This document shows positions 10,566 to 22,087 of a stretch of DNA of 64,000 nucleotides, piece by piece. This stretch comes from Icerya purchasi (taxonomy: Eukaryota > Arthropoda > Insecta > Hemiptera > Monophlebidae). Under the pieces are notes generated by a model. It had not been told where the DNA came from and searched no databases. It was given only the letters and a program-made list of their open reading frames with translations. The stretch spans positions 302,968,464 to 303,032,463 of the forward strand of contig CM077116.1 of assembly GCA_039619475.1 (NCBI GenBank), in the 5' to 3' direction. A program made the position numbers and the translations under genes. Position 1 is the first letter of the stretch, and each line of letters begins with the position of its first letter.

Positions 10566-12775
10566 GTGAATGATTATTAAGTCGAACCATTGTGGCCATC
10601 GGTAGGAATAGTCTCAGTCGGCCGCGAGCCGGTCACGTCACCTAGACATAAAATCTACGACCGTCTTTGTGTGCGATCGGGCGGTGTTCCACCGTCTCGC
10701 ATTTACTCCCCTTATTCTTCGCCTAAAGTACTTAAGGGCCCTAAGTCTGTAAACATACAGGAACTCAAATACTTTAGTATTCATTAGAAGGGTTGTAACA
10801 TTCATTAGGATGACATTTTTTTTTTGGGAGGGGGGCGTCAACTATAGACATTTACCCAGTGCGAGTGATTTTTTTTTTTTTTTTTGTTTTTTGAACTTTC
10901 AGTGTGCAACATTGGGATTTGAACAAGGTCATAACCGAACGAAACTCAACCAATTACGCAACGGTAACTGACCTAGCATAAAAATTTAGAAAATTTCCTT
11001 TAACAGCTCGCAATAAACCCTGGGTAATTCTAAAAAAAAAAAAAAAACATAAAATAAGAAATAATTTTCAATTAATGCGAATTACATAATTTACTGTAAT
11101 TTATAAATTGTTTTTTTTCTATTTTTCAAGCGTCAGCTTTCGAAAATACCGTTAAAAGTTTTTCGTCGTAGTTGAAGAGGAAGATTTTTCAAAATGTTTC
11201 AGAATAATCTAACTTACGCTAGGCACTAAAAGTAAGACAGTTTTCCTTTTAAGAAGAAAGACAAATTTTCTTTTAAAAAAAAAAAAAGAAAAAAAAACAA
11301 AAACAGAAAAGAATCTCTAGTCGAATTTTCTTTTTTTTTTTTAAAAAAAAAAAAGTCTGCAGGAATAAGTTAAGTTTTCTAGAGTAAGGACGGTAAAATA
11401 GTCGTTAACTATAGTAGCCACACACCCCGCTATGTTTGGATGGGATAGTAATTTTACGGTTGAATTAATAGAAATGGTCGCTAGATAGAGGTTTATGGTG
11501 AATTAAAAAAAATTTTAATGTGGTATGAATTTCGGAGGAAAGGAAATCTATCGAGCTTGAAATAAGAGTTGAACGTTGATTCGGAGAGCAACAGATTGTT
11601 GTTGTCTCTGAGTGTTTATTGCTTACTCTTTTGCTTTCCTGATATTTTATTTCTGTAACTTATCTTTATATTTATATGTGCCCGTGTATGAGGGTATATG
11701 TATCTATGTACATATGCACATACATTCATATATATATATATATTAAAACGGACTCTGTTCCTCCTCCCCAGGATCGAGTTCCTCTTTGTGGAACCAATGA
11801 AACAAATCCGTTTTAGTCTGAAACGGACCGCTTCTCGTTTCTTTCGAGCATTAAGCCTTTACTTCTTCGATACGGGGGCAAAAAGAATATATTTTTACCG
11901 CAGAAAATAAAATAAAAAATGGTCACTTTCACTCCCGAGTGTCGCAGTGTGTCTTCTGTAAACAGAGCAAATACAAATACTTTAATAACAACAAAGAATG
12001 AAAAGACGATATCAAAAGAAAACGAATTATTTATTTTATTCGATTATGTGCGACTGGAAACAAAAAATTCAACATTCACGGAAATAGCACTCGATGCGAT
12101 GCTTGGGGGAAAAAAATGAAAAATCGACGAGAAAAATCTTCTTAATTTCAAAACGCAACTGAGGCTGAAGAAGATCGCCTATAAACATAACGGAACCCCT
12201 TATTAGTTGATCTAACGGAAACCAGCACGACGACACGGGATTTCACATCAGTGACACCGTTTAATACTATTCGGTATCTTCAAATTCGCCGAAAATAAAT
12301 TAAACAAAAGGCGATGTCGCAGATCAACAAAATAAATAAATATCGCCGAATTTTCTACTTCAAACGCATCACCTCTATAGACGGTGATATGCATACCGAA
12401 TCGTATTGGATACACATATCTCCAGAGATGGTTGTTGAAATTATTTCTTCTTCGATGTTATCGATATCTGTCATCATCAATTTTTCTTTGTAACGTTAAA
12501 TTTTAATCATTTCGTAGGCTGAGTAAACTCTGTCGATACAAGCTTATTCATTTAAAAATCATTCATTATAAAACGTTTTTATTAGTCACTTTTTCTATAT
12601 TTTAAGTTTAAAACAAAATCATACGAGAAAATTTTATTAATAAATCCTCTAACGTACTAACTATTAATTATGTATACATTAACAACTGATAAATTATTTA
12701 AATCTTTTATTAGCAATGAAAGAATATCGCCTCCATCACTATTTAGAAGTTCTATCGAGTTTTGTTGATACTTTT

Positions 12776-12829
<54 letters not shown>

Positions 12830-13929
12830 ACGACTTTAAGTTTTTTGAACTTGCCGAAAAATAAGCGCTGTTCAGATCTCATTCTTACATCGCAACTATG
12901 TTTTGACATCTTTGGAAGTTCTATAAGGTTTCGCCCGGTGGTACCCTCTGCGCCTCGTTTAAAACATCCTGTAAGTGACAATGTTTGCTTTTTGTCTACA
13001 CTTTGCAGTGAATAAAACTGTTTTCATTCGCAGCTACTTTAATTAAAACCTGTTTGTAGAAATTTGTTAATCTAGATAACATCGGGGGGGAAACGGCTAA
13101 TTATAAAAATGAAGTATTTATCTATTTACGTATATTTAAAAAAATTGAAAGTCATTTAACAAAATAGCGGAAAATAATATATTACGCGTATAATTAGATA
13201 TACTATTAATGGCGGGCACCTCAATTGATAGTTTTGCTATATACTTGTAGAGGAGCACAGTTCGCTGATTGATGAGTTTTACATAGCGATTTCTAGTACA
13301 AATTCAACTACAAATTTCATAGCGGTTTTTCTTTTTCCCCATGTTACTCCTGCCGCAAGATGTCTCCATTAATTCGATCTTTCGGACGACGATGCAAATA
13401 CCCACTAGACCCCCCGCGGGAGATAGTTTTTACATAATACTTATTGAAGAATAAGTTTCAATTGACTGTGCCACATTATAAATAGAAGAAGAAGAACTTA
13501 ATAATTTTTGGTTTGCATAGAAATTTGCAACTTCAGTTACATAGTTGTTAATAAAGAATTTTTATATCACTTCTCTGGTTCAAGGATGAAGTGGGGTTAC
13601 CTTTTTTGTTTCCTAACTAACCGGGCTATTACGGCACCTAGAACTAGAAGTTACAGTAGAGGTCTTGGTGCATTGTATGTTGTGCGATTTAAGACGGCCC
13701 AAACAAGGTCCGGTTAATTCAACAATAGTCGGTATAGTGGGGAATGGCTTACAGAGCTGGAAAAACGCTGGAACCGTTTTAGCAGAGCTCTACAGCTGCC
13801 AGTCCACATGTCCACAAAGTGAGCAAGAAAAGGGAAGAGGAGCTGATCCAAATATGTAGTCGTGAGACGATGCTGCGAGTCCCAACAATTGCAACCTCAA
13901 TAGAATTGAAAATTTCCCAACATAAGATT
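10566..13929. other. Non-coding stretch with microsatellites
   Basis: AT-rich sequence with poly-A and poly-T tracts (10,869-10,890, 11,030-11,047, 11,270-11,355) and a 49-bp TA run at 12,779-12,827. Frames of 60-100 codons that cross the TA run read as alternating Tyr-Ile and are not genes. No RNA gene or element end recognised. Confidence 0.5.
12779..12827. repeat. (TA)n microsatellite
   Basis: Uninterrupted TA run; the flanking sequences match no other feature in the window. Confidence 0.95.
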
Positions 13930-14040
13930 GAGAGCGGTGACCAGCGCACAATGCTGGTCTTTATGGACCTGAGTCAAGTTGTTTAGTTCGACCACAGTTC
14001 CATTCTGCGGAAAAGCATCTTTGGAAAATCATATGCGGAA
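13930..14040 (+). pseudogene. Possible reverse transcriptase motif A fragment
   Basis: DQRTMLVFMDLSQVV, a stop, then FDHSSILRKS. This resembles RT motif A of LINEs (DLSKAFDTVDHxxLL), with the first catalytic Asp inside FMDLSQ. The surrounding frames are not open, so this is at best a short relic. Confidence 0.35.
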
Positions 14041-15059
14041 AAGTGCATTGGGAACATTGCGGATCTCAGTTGAAGGAATAGTATGTTTAAGGGTATCGAG
14101 CCAGATAGGATTGTTTTAACTGGGAGGAACCCGTTAAAAATATTACTTGCGAATTTGATAGTGAGAGTTGATATATAACCATTTTTATTTTACTCGGTAT
14201 TGTTTAGCGTCTGGGCAGTTTTGATAGATAGAAAGTCCGAAATAAGAAGAACATTTTGGGATATAATGGTTCAAAAGAGATTGCATACATTTCCGTCTTT
14301 CAAAAGGAACCGGTAGTCATTTATCCATTCGGTGCACGTTACGTCATTAATTTCATAAGCGCAAGTTGTATGTAGAAAGGGATGAAATATAACTGTATAT
14401 GCACACTGTTAAAGTAAAAGGATATTTATGTACAATTTTTTTTTGGTGAAGAAGAATTTGTGAAGCTGGTTTCAGCCGCGTCGGCATACATGCGGATATG
14501 GCTAGGGAAGGATGCGAATTCGTTCGACGATAATACCTACACGGTTAAGTGAATAGAAATTCGGAAATACTCCCAGGGCGCATATTAATTAGGATTAATG
14601 TGACGGGCGATCTACCAATTGATGCATCTTCGAGAAAGAAAGGATAGCAGCTTAAATAATGGATTGCCTGGAAAAGGTGACAATAGGATTTGGAAATTAT
14701 TAATAGAGGATTGATGCGATATGACAGAACGAAAAGAATCATGAAGGGTGAGATAATCTTGGATAAAGGATAAGGGAGGAAAACCTGCCAAAGTAGTACA
14801 AACGTCCAACGAAGGAGATGACTGAAAGATTGTGAATCAAATAAAATGGATTTTAAAAGTGCTTCGTTAGCCGAAGTATACGCACCTGAAACCGTACGAC
14901 ATTTTACTTGGGTATACCGTTATTAGCAGTTTTTGATTTATATTGTATTTGTAGTTGGGTAGACACTTTATGACGGACGAGGATTTTACTCAACTATTTT
15001 TAATGTGAGCAGCCGGTGGTGACAATCTCTCATGAAACATTAGGTTCGCAAATTTTATA

Positions 15060-15560
15060 GCGGGAAAAATGTTTTAGGAAGAGTTTGATATCCGGAATTA
15101 GCGTGAAGCTGGAATAGGAATTTGACACATACAATTTTTGAGGATGAAAAATCCAAGCCATTCTTGTTTGTCAGTCCTGTTCTGCAATCTGTTGATTTTT
15201 GATCATTGGACGAATGTCGCATTAGCGGGGAATTTAAGCAGAGTGATATGTTAAGATTATTGATGATTTAAGTGGGCTAATCGGCTATATTATCGTTGAT
15301 ATAAAGGATAATTACGAAGAGGGGAACCTCGCGAAATTCATTTTTAGCTGTAAAAATGGAAGATGCTAAAGAGAGCCTATTTTGAGGAAGGTCCGGATAT
15401 TCCCGCTAATTCCGGTGTTCTTCATAAGCAGTTCGTATCGTCGTACCCGGTCGAAAGCTTCTTCTATGTTAAATCGAATAGAGCTGCTGCGATCCTTTTA
15501 GATTTTTCCTTGGTAAGCGTCAAGGAGGCAAAGGAGTGTAGATTTTTATTTGAGAGACTG
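15060..15560 (-). pseudogene. Reverse transcriptase relic of a non-LTR element
   Basis: Minus-strand frames show, in order, AAALFDL with EEAFDRVRRYELLMKNTGI (RT motif A region, catalytic Asp in FDL), then LFVIILYINDNI (motif B/C approach), then CRTGLTNKNGLDFSSSKIVC, the segment that follows the catalytic box. The order and spacing match an R1/Jockey-type palm. Several stops and frameshifts separate the pieces, so it is dead. Clade inferred only. Confidence 0.65.
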
Positions 15561-15981
15561 CCTATATGGATTGGAGAAAGGATATTTATTAATTCAAAGA
15601 AGAAACAAAGGTTACCGTCTTTTCTGATACTTTTGAAGGAAAAAATTAAAGAGATAAGTCTATGTTTTTAAGCAAGAATTGGGATAAAAGTGTCGCTTCA
15701 TGCGGAATAAAACCGTACGACTAAATTTCATTTTAAATGTGTAATTTCGTAGACGGAAGAAGGTGTTATGGCCGCATATATATCGAGTATTTCCCGTATT
15801 TTCAGCTGATGGTCCAATTTACTGATTGTAAAGGGAAGATTTAACGAATTATTTATATCGAGATTAAAATATATATATCGTATGTTGTAGTAGAACGTTA
15901 AGTACTAACAGAGTAGTGGCATCAAAAGGGGAAAAAGTACTCGAGAATACTTGAAAGTATGTCCCAAGCTTGATTCGAGTT

Positions 15982-16142
15982 AACAACTTCAAGAGAGAGA
16001 CTAACGATAACTAGATTGGGACAGGGCACAACAACACCTCTGTTCACTTGGCTAAAATTAATGTTGGCAATGATGGAGCATGCAGTGGTTGTAGAATGGA
16101 GGGTTCAATAGACCATTTTATTTGGTAATGTCTCTAGTTTAC
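15982..16142 (+). pseudogene. C-terminal zinc tail of a non-LTR element
   Basis: In one frame the sequence reads GTGHNNTSVHLAKINVGNDG, then ACSGC, then SIDHFIW and a cysteine after a stop. This matches the RLRTGH...HLxKI...CxxC...HxIxxC tail found after RNase H in Jockey/R1-like elements. It lies 400 bp from, and opposite to, the RT relic at 15,060-15,560, so it is a separate fragment. Confidence 0.6.
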
Positions 16143-17322
16143 GAACAGGGTAGTGACAAACTTAGAACGGAAATCCTATAACGGAGCTGCATGTGACTAT
16201 GACTCAGATGGGAGCAGATTCAACGTCAAATCTAGCTTTACTAGTATATAAATTTATACAGTACTATAAATTTATAGAAATTAAAAGTAAGAAAATTTTA
16301 TCCTATAATGGTGTAAGCAAAAGAAAAATCTGTCTAAATGGCGAAGGCTGAGCAAAAAAAAAAATAAAAAAATAAAAACATCGTTTATTGCTTTGAGAGC
16401 TGCAAAAATGATAGTAGCAGTACAAAGAGAGCGCAAAGACTTTCACAACGCCAAATTCCTCGAGTAACGTAGGAGTTAGCACATTGATTTTTTTTCTATA
16501 TAATGCTATTTCGTACATCCTTGGGTATATCTTTACTAATAAAAGAGGTAACATGTGTGTGTATAAAGAGTTGGAAGGGTGAATTTTAAATTTGTGTTCA
16601 TTTTTCTTTTTGTAATTTGTTTAATTTATGGTTAGTTATCAAGATCAGTAGAATTGTTCTATTCACTTTCTAAAAGAGCACGCCATTTCCAGACACTTTA
16701 AGTTTGCCAGAAATTAGCGAAGAGGAAGAAACAAACAAGTTCCCGGATGTTCTTCTAATGTAGTATGCACGAAAAACTGTGACGAATAGACCGTAAACAA
16801 AAGAAACGGCAGATGGTGCGTGAGGATATCAAATGCATAATTGCGTCAGAATTAGGTCCATCCTGCACACAGTCCGGTGCCGATAATTCCCTGTACGTGA
16901 ATGGACGGCCACCAAGTCTTCATGCCTAACTTTGTAAAGTCAAATTTCCCATAACCGAGCTTTCCGTGTTTATTGAGAAAATAAAATTATCGATCGAAGC
17001 AGGTGGTGCATCTTTAATCATAGCAACTGGTAATTGATAGTGTGCCTCTTTAGTTGTCAAACAACTCACTCTTACGTTGCCATGCATTTCAATGTGGAAT
17101 CGATGGACAAACTAGAGATTAGACAGAAATGAATTTCTTACAATTTCGCTTCGTGCCTCTGATAATCTCACGAAGTCTTACCGTATTTGTTACTGACCTT
17201 GAATGTGCATAATGTTGGTTAGGGGGCAATTTAAACTTTAAACTAGTTTTACTTTTACATTTTAATCAGTCGAGGTAAATTTCAGTTTCATATTTATACT
17301 ATTAAGCAGACTTGGGTAATAA

Positions 17323-17361
<39 letters not shown>

Positions 17362-17363
17362 GT
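16143..17363. other. No gene seen
   Basis: AT-rich DNA with no recognised element until the TA run at about 17,326-17,356 that precedes the old mariner. Confidence 0.5.
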
Positions 17364-17365
17364 TA

Positions 17366-18546
17366 GTGCGGCCAGAAGTTCTGTCAGTACTTTAAACGCG
17401 AATTACGACATAACAGAGTAACGGAGAATCAATAAAAATTATATTTTCGAAAAGTAGATGAAAAAAGCTACAAAACTACACACAAAAAGTTATTCAAAAT
17501 GTCCGTCTTCAGCAGCGACACATTTACGAAGACGTTTATGTGGAATTACGAATAATCGTGTCCAATGGAAAATTCTTTACAGTTTTCCTGATAGATTTCT
17601 CGAGTGCGTCGACATTTCGATGATTTTTCGCGCATGCTACCGCTTCTATCTTTTGTCGGAGAGAATAATCTAACGGATTTAAGTCGGGGCCACCACTTGG
17701 CCAGTCTTCTGCTCTGATAAAATCGGGAAGATTGTGCTGAAGCCAGGTTTGGGTCATGTTCGCTTTGTATCTTGCTGAAAAATCCAGCGGCATGCCTCAA
17801 ACATCTTCCTATTCAAAGGTTTAACCACCGCGTTCAATATTTTTTGCTACACAAGCGCGGAGGTTTTAACGCCAGTCTCGCAAAAGCGAACATCTGTGAA
17901 ACCTATCATCCAATTGACATCCAAAACTATACCATGACTTGAGCCGGATGATACCCGCGTTGAACGCAAGGTACTTTATGCCGTGTACTTCGATAGACGA
18001 CTTAGCATCTACACGGTGTGTCACTTTGTTCATTAAATGACTCTTGCGCAGTAAATCATGTTTTCATCTGTGAACAGGATATCGCGATAAGTGTCGCTGC
18101 CGTACAAATTACGAGCTCGAATGCGCCTACTTTCTTTTAATTTCGCCGCCGTCAACAGGTGTCGAACGTATCGTTTCTATGCGCAAAGACCTAAATCTTC
18201 ATTCAGAATGCACGATACAGTGTGAAGATCCATCTGTCGAGATAGGATTGTTTGCTTCCGCACAAGATTGCCCATTATCCTCGCACGAAACGTGTTCACC
18301 GCTTGTTTCGTTTGTACAGGAGGCGGACGGTTTGAGCCGATCATCGAGTGTGTTTAATTTCCATCGTTGATTGTCATACTGCGATAATGCGAGTACCGCA
18401 ACACTTACTCACTCGCTAAGCAGTCTTGCTGTGGTTACTGAATACTAATCGTATACACTACATTTAGGCAGTGTTACCATTTTTCTACGCTCAAAACTTC
18501 TTTTTTTCACCTGTTCAAATTTTACTGACAAAACCTATGGCCGTAC
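17366..18546 (-). mobile_element. Old mariner-type DNA transposon, degraded
   Basis: TA dinucleotides (17,364-17,365 and 18,547-18,548) bracket diverged terminal inverted repeats. Reading inward, the left end gives GTGCGGCCAGAAGTTCTGTC and the right end gives GTACGGCCATAGGTTTTGTC, both followed by AGTA. The length, 1,181 bp, is normal for a mariner. The minus strand carries a broken transposase. The terminal repeats and protein differ from those of the intact mariner at 59.5 kb, so it is a different lineage. Many substitutions between the ends show it is old. Confidence 0.8.
17536..18360 (-). pseudogene. Mariner-type transposase relic (DD41D/rosa-like layout)
   Basis: The C-terminal third is an open frame of about 85 codons starting near 17,793. 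It contains WLQHNLPDFI, DWPSGGPDLNPLDYSL and the tail AxxxNHRNVDALEKSIRKTV. Upstream frames give YGSDTYRDILFTDENM (first catalytic Asp in FTDE) and a degraded VMVW segment. A DDE transposase of this type cuts at the element ends and joins them to a TA target. Stops and frame changes occur throughout. The DLNPLDY box, in place of SPDLAPCD, places it near the DD41D rosa-like group; that is my inference. No complete catalytic triad can be read in one frame. Confidence 0.7.
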
Positions 18547-18548
18547 TA

Positions 18549-20086
18549 TGTATGTATGTATTATGGAATGTTTGATAATGTCTAAACGAGTCAGGGCACG
18601 AGGCGTCAACGTCCGCCCTATATATGAAATCGGATATGTTTAAGGCACTATCGATGATTATCGTATGGAAACATAACGAGGACTGGGGTTTCAAACGTTC
18701 GCAGATTGTACCAGTTAGGATTTTACACGTTAATGCAGAAATTCGACTTGATAGATCCGATAGAAATCGTTAGTCTTTCATTTCACACGTCGTTTTTGTC
18801 GCATAATCTTCCTAAAAAAATCAACTTGAAACGAGACGATTTAGGCAAACTGTATCTGGAGAAGAACGGCCGAACCTTTTTAAAGATGACGAAAGTTCGT
18901 AAAATTAGCTGCTACGCGCTTTGGAATTATGACATCGCGAAAACTGAGAACGGTTATTTTTACGTGCTCGTAAAAGCGCCTATGGCGGCCGGCTAAAGCA
19001 ATTTTCCTAGCAGCGATAAAGCGTACCGTTGGATGAAAGTATTTTTTGCGAATAATAATAATTTCCATCGATTTTCTCGTTACATCGAGCTCGGTTTTAT
19101 GCTGGAGTCGCGAATTTATTTTGCCATCGAGCTGCTAAAAATAAATATCCACTTCGTCACATGTACCTTTGATGGACGACAATAAGGAGAAGTTTGCGCG
19201 AACAACTTTACCCCTCGTTATCGCGAAAGAGTTCGATTTTAATCAGAAGATACGGCGATTTTTCTGCCGTTTTATTAGCGTTTTTATTGCATCGCTGGCT
19301 ATTATTCGGCACTCTGTTTATGAGAACTCTGCTAAGAGCGGCCGAAGCACAATCAAAGTTCACCTAGTTTTTCCGTCCGTGTGAAGAGGAAAGCGTGGCA
19401 AGAACGGTGCTGCAATAGTAGTAGAAAGAGCGTCCTCATTCGCCATCCCATTTTGGCGGGAAATTTAAGAAGTGCCCGAGATTTTTCCTGCAATACAAGA
19501 TACCACACAGGCTTCGCTTTTAATTATAGCTGTCTCTATCTGTAAAATACATTTTTTATCATATCGTGTGGAAGTTTTTGTGACGTAATCTGAACGATCT
19601 TGAAGTGTGCGCTTCTTATAACTCTTTAACATTTTATAAAAATTATTTTTTCCGAACAATCTATCGAGTATATACACCATAAAAGGTTAGTCGAGATTAG
19701 AGAATATGTGTTTAGGTTATTATAGTTGTACCATATGTTGTAATTGCAAGTGATATTATGATCAGAAAAACCACGCACGTCTAAAAATTTGATTACTATT
19801 TCAAAGTTGATAGACTCTGTAGAAACTGGTGTCTGGTAATCGATTTTTCCACAGTTACCCGATGTATTTTAGTTATTTAACGGCTGTGTAATGATAAAAT
19901 ATACGACCATACTTCTCTGCGTGATGAAAACCAGTAGCGTCCTTGAAGTAATAGTAATAATTCAATTTATTAGTAATAAAATTATAAATACATGTAAACA
20001 TTTATTAGAAAAATTGAACCTGTTTAGACATATTAAAAAAAAAAAAAAGTTATTCATAGAGTTGACTTATTTATTGTCAACAGAAA
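18549..20086. other. No gene recognised; one unassigned 96-codon frame
   Basis: A plus-strand frame at 18,706-18,996 (96 codons) has ordinary amino-acid composition but resembles nothing I know. It has no visible splice signals or neighbours that support it. The rest is AT-rich non-coding sequence. The frame could be an old relic or chance. Confidence 0.4.
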
Positions 20087-20419
20087 TATATATATATATA
20101 TATATGTATGTATAAACTCGGTCATTTTGGTCTCGTAAGGGGCTGCGCCCCTTGACCCCTTTTGCTTTTATTTCTGTCTCTTTCTCTTCTATTCTTTGTG
20201 TAACATGATCGAAATTTACAACGTAATTCTTCCTGACATCAACACAAAAGAAATAACATAATCACAAAAATCCTATCCTAACATTTAACTTTCATTATAT
20301 AAAAATAAGACATTTTTTAGTTACATAAAATTGCAACATTTTTTAAATAACAATCATAAAAATCCTATAAAATGTTACATTTTTTCTGATGGGGCATAGC
20401 CTAAGAAGTACGTTATAAT

Positions 20420-20456
<37 letters not shown>
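20087..20456 (+). mobile_element. Short TA-microsatellite-associated element, copy 2 (uninterrupted)
   Basis: TA runs flank both sides (20,087-20,105 and 20,425-20,456). Near the left end is AACTCGGTCATTTTGG, followed by a perfect hairpin AAGGGGC-TGC-GCCCCTT. Near the right end is GATGGGGCATAGC. No coding capacity. It is the reverse complement of copy 1 (1,030-1,338) and the best preserved of the three copies in the window. Confidence 0.65.
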
Positions 20457-20462
<6 letters not shown>

Positions 20463-20559
20463 ACCGATCAATCATCATGATTCTTTTTCATCTTGAGTCA
20501 TTTTCGTTATCGGAAATTTGGCGTCTATATTTTTCACTTCTTTGATTCATGCTTGTGGT

Positions 20560-20962
20560 TTCGTGTCAGATAGAAGAGTCTTCCTGTCTTGGTAACAGCC
20601 CTCCATTTTTGGGTACTGGAAATCCATGGCGTGCTTCTGTGGCCAACATCATGAACACCTTCTACTGGGCCTATCAGTATCGTTTGGAGTAACTCCGGCC
20701 CCGTATCAAATGACCCAGATAATTCATTTTCCTTAATTTTATTAATCTGATTAGTTCACGGTCCTTACTCATCCGTTTCATAACTTCTTTATTTGTAATT
20801 TTTTCTGTCCACAGTATTGCAGGTAAACGTCTATACTGTCATATCTCAAACGCTTCTAAGCATTTTATTTATTCTGCTTTTAATGTCAAATTTTCTGCCG
20901 CGTATAATAACGTGGAAAAAGCATAGCACATTACCCGTTTGTATATTCTTGTTTTTTAGATA
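20560..20962 (-). pseudogene. C-terminal relic of a non-LTR endonuclease-RT polyprotein
   Basis: Minus-strand frames read RIYKRVMCYAFSTLLYAAEN, CLEAFEI, ILWTEKITNKEVMKRM and RKMNYLGHLIRG. This is the post-RT tail of the widespread insect endonuclease-RT type (LKCYVFSxLLYGxE ... LEAFEMWxYRRML ... TNEEVL ... KRKLxYLGHxMR). Several stops. It lies head to head with a plus-strand relic of the same type at 21,180-21,640. Confidence 0.7.
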
Positions 20963-21179
20963 TCGGTAATGTTCATGGCAATTCTGTATGCAATGCAAGT
21001 GTACACAAGACTGCCGTTAAGGCAGCATCAAATGCTTGTCTATTCACATCTCAAAACAGTAGTGCAGTGGCGGGAAGACGGCTACTTAGCAACCATGATA
21101 AAATGGAACCCTACTGGGCAATTTGGAACTGGAATTCTTGCCTATGTTTTGTGGCGCAGGATGGGTGTGAAATAGACGA

Positions 21180-21640
21180 GCATAAATCGATTTTTTTGAT
21201 TGGTGTGGTGAAAGTCGACGTGTTTTCGGTCTTGCAGTATGGTTACGAAATCTGGGGACGTTGCATTCCACGTTGGAAAAACGCATACAGGCTTTCAAAA
21301 TGTACACCTACCGTTGTATGTTACGGATATCATGGATTCAAAGAATCACGAACAAAGAAGTACTAGATCGAACTGGAAGACAACCCATGCTGTTAAGCTC
21401 GGTCAAAGAACGTAAGCTATCGTATCTGGGCCACATAATGGGAAGCTCTAAGTACGAGATCCTGCGAGTCATCCTAGAAGGAAAAATAGCGGGAAAAAGG
21501 TCTCAGAACTCCTGGATGAAAGATAGTCGCCGATAACTAGGCTGCACATCAATTGAATTGTTCCGATTCGTCGATTCAAAGGTCATGCTGGCAAGACGGT
21601 GCGTGAAGAAGAAGAAGTGGTGAAAGTGAGCGAAGTCTTG
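21180..21640 (+). pseudogene. C-terminal relic of a second non-LTR endonuclease-RT copy
   Basis: The sequence reads VVKVDVFSVLQYGYEIW, then in the next frame KRIQAFKMYTYRCMLRISWI, TNKEVLDRTG, ERKLSYLGHIMGSSKYEILR and GKRSQNSWMKD, ending at about 21,536. Beyond the stop, a further LGCTSIELFRF segment still matches the family end. One frameshift near 21,290 and one stop make it non-functional. An AAG-rich tail (GTGAAGAAGAAGAAG) follows at about 21,603. Confidence 0.75.
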
Positions 21641-21741
21641 CTGATGGCGGGATAGAAAGGTACGACACTGAGATTCCCCATCTACGGGAACTGCTTTGCT
21701 TACTGTACTAAGACGTACATTATTTCCCTACTTATAATGGC

Positions 21742-21790
21742 ATCTGTGGTGGTTTGCCCATTGCCTTCCACGTGACTATTAGCAATAATC
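21742..21790 (+). repeat. Dispersed repeat module shared with 9.9 kb
   Basis: GTGGTTTGCCCATTGCCTTC and the following CAC-TG-GA-TATTAGC segment match 9,875-9,925 in the same orientation. No function visible. Confidence 0.6.
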
Positions 21791-21871
21791 AACGCTTTTA
21801 TAAGAATATAGAAAGGTACTATCTGTGGCAGAAAATGTCTGCCACTACATGGTGAATAAATTTTAATATAT

Positions 21872-21915
<44 letters not shown>

Positions 21916-21920
21916 TTAAC

Positions 21921-21995
21921 GTCAGTCGGCGCGATGGACTAGTGACTAAAGCGCTTAGCTTTCGTTTCGGAAGTCTCAGGTTCGGTCTATGAACA
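21921..21995 (+). mobile_element. tRNA-like SINE head
   Basis: GATGGACTAGTGACTAAAGC resembles a pol III A box region, and GGTTCGGTCTA is a degenerate B box about 40 bases later, with an anticodon-like stem between (TTTCGTTTCGGAAG). It follows a CA/TA microsatellite. A true tRNA is unlikely because the acceptor stem does not pair and the B box is changed. Confidence 0.5.
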
Positions 21996-22087
21996 CTAGT
22001 TAGTATGCAGAAGTATTGACACACTTAGGGAACTGCATTTATAGCATGATAACAAGCGACTATAGTCAGTTCCAAATATAGTCGTGC

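Noticed and set aside
12716..13015. 99-codon and 67-codon frames across the TA run
   Set aside because: Alternating Tyr-Ile from (TA)n with unrelated flanks; chance frames.
14545..14809. Two overlapping 65-codon minus-strand frames as part of the RT relic at 15 kb
   Set aside because: They point the same way as the relic, but I could not align any RT or RNase H motif to them.
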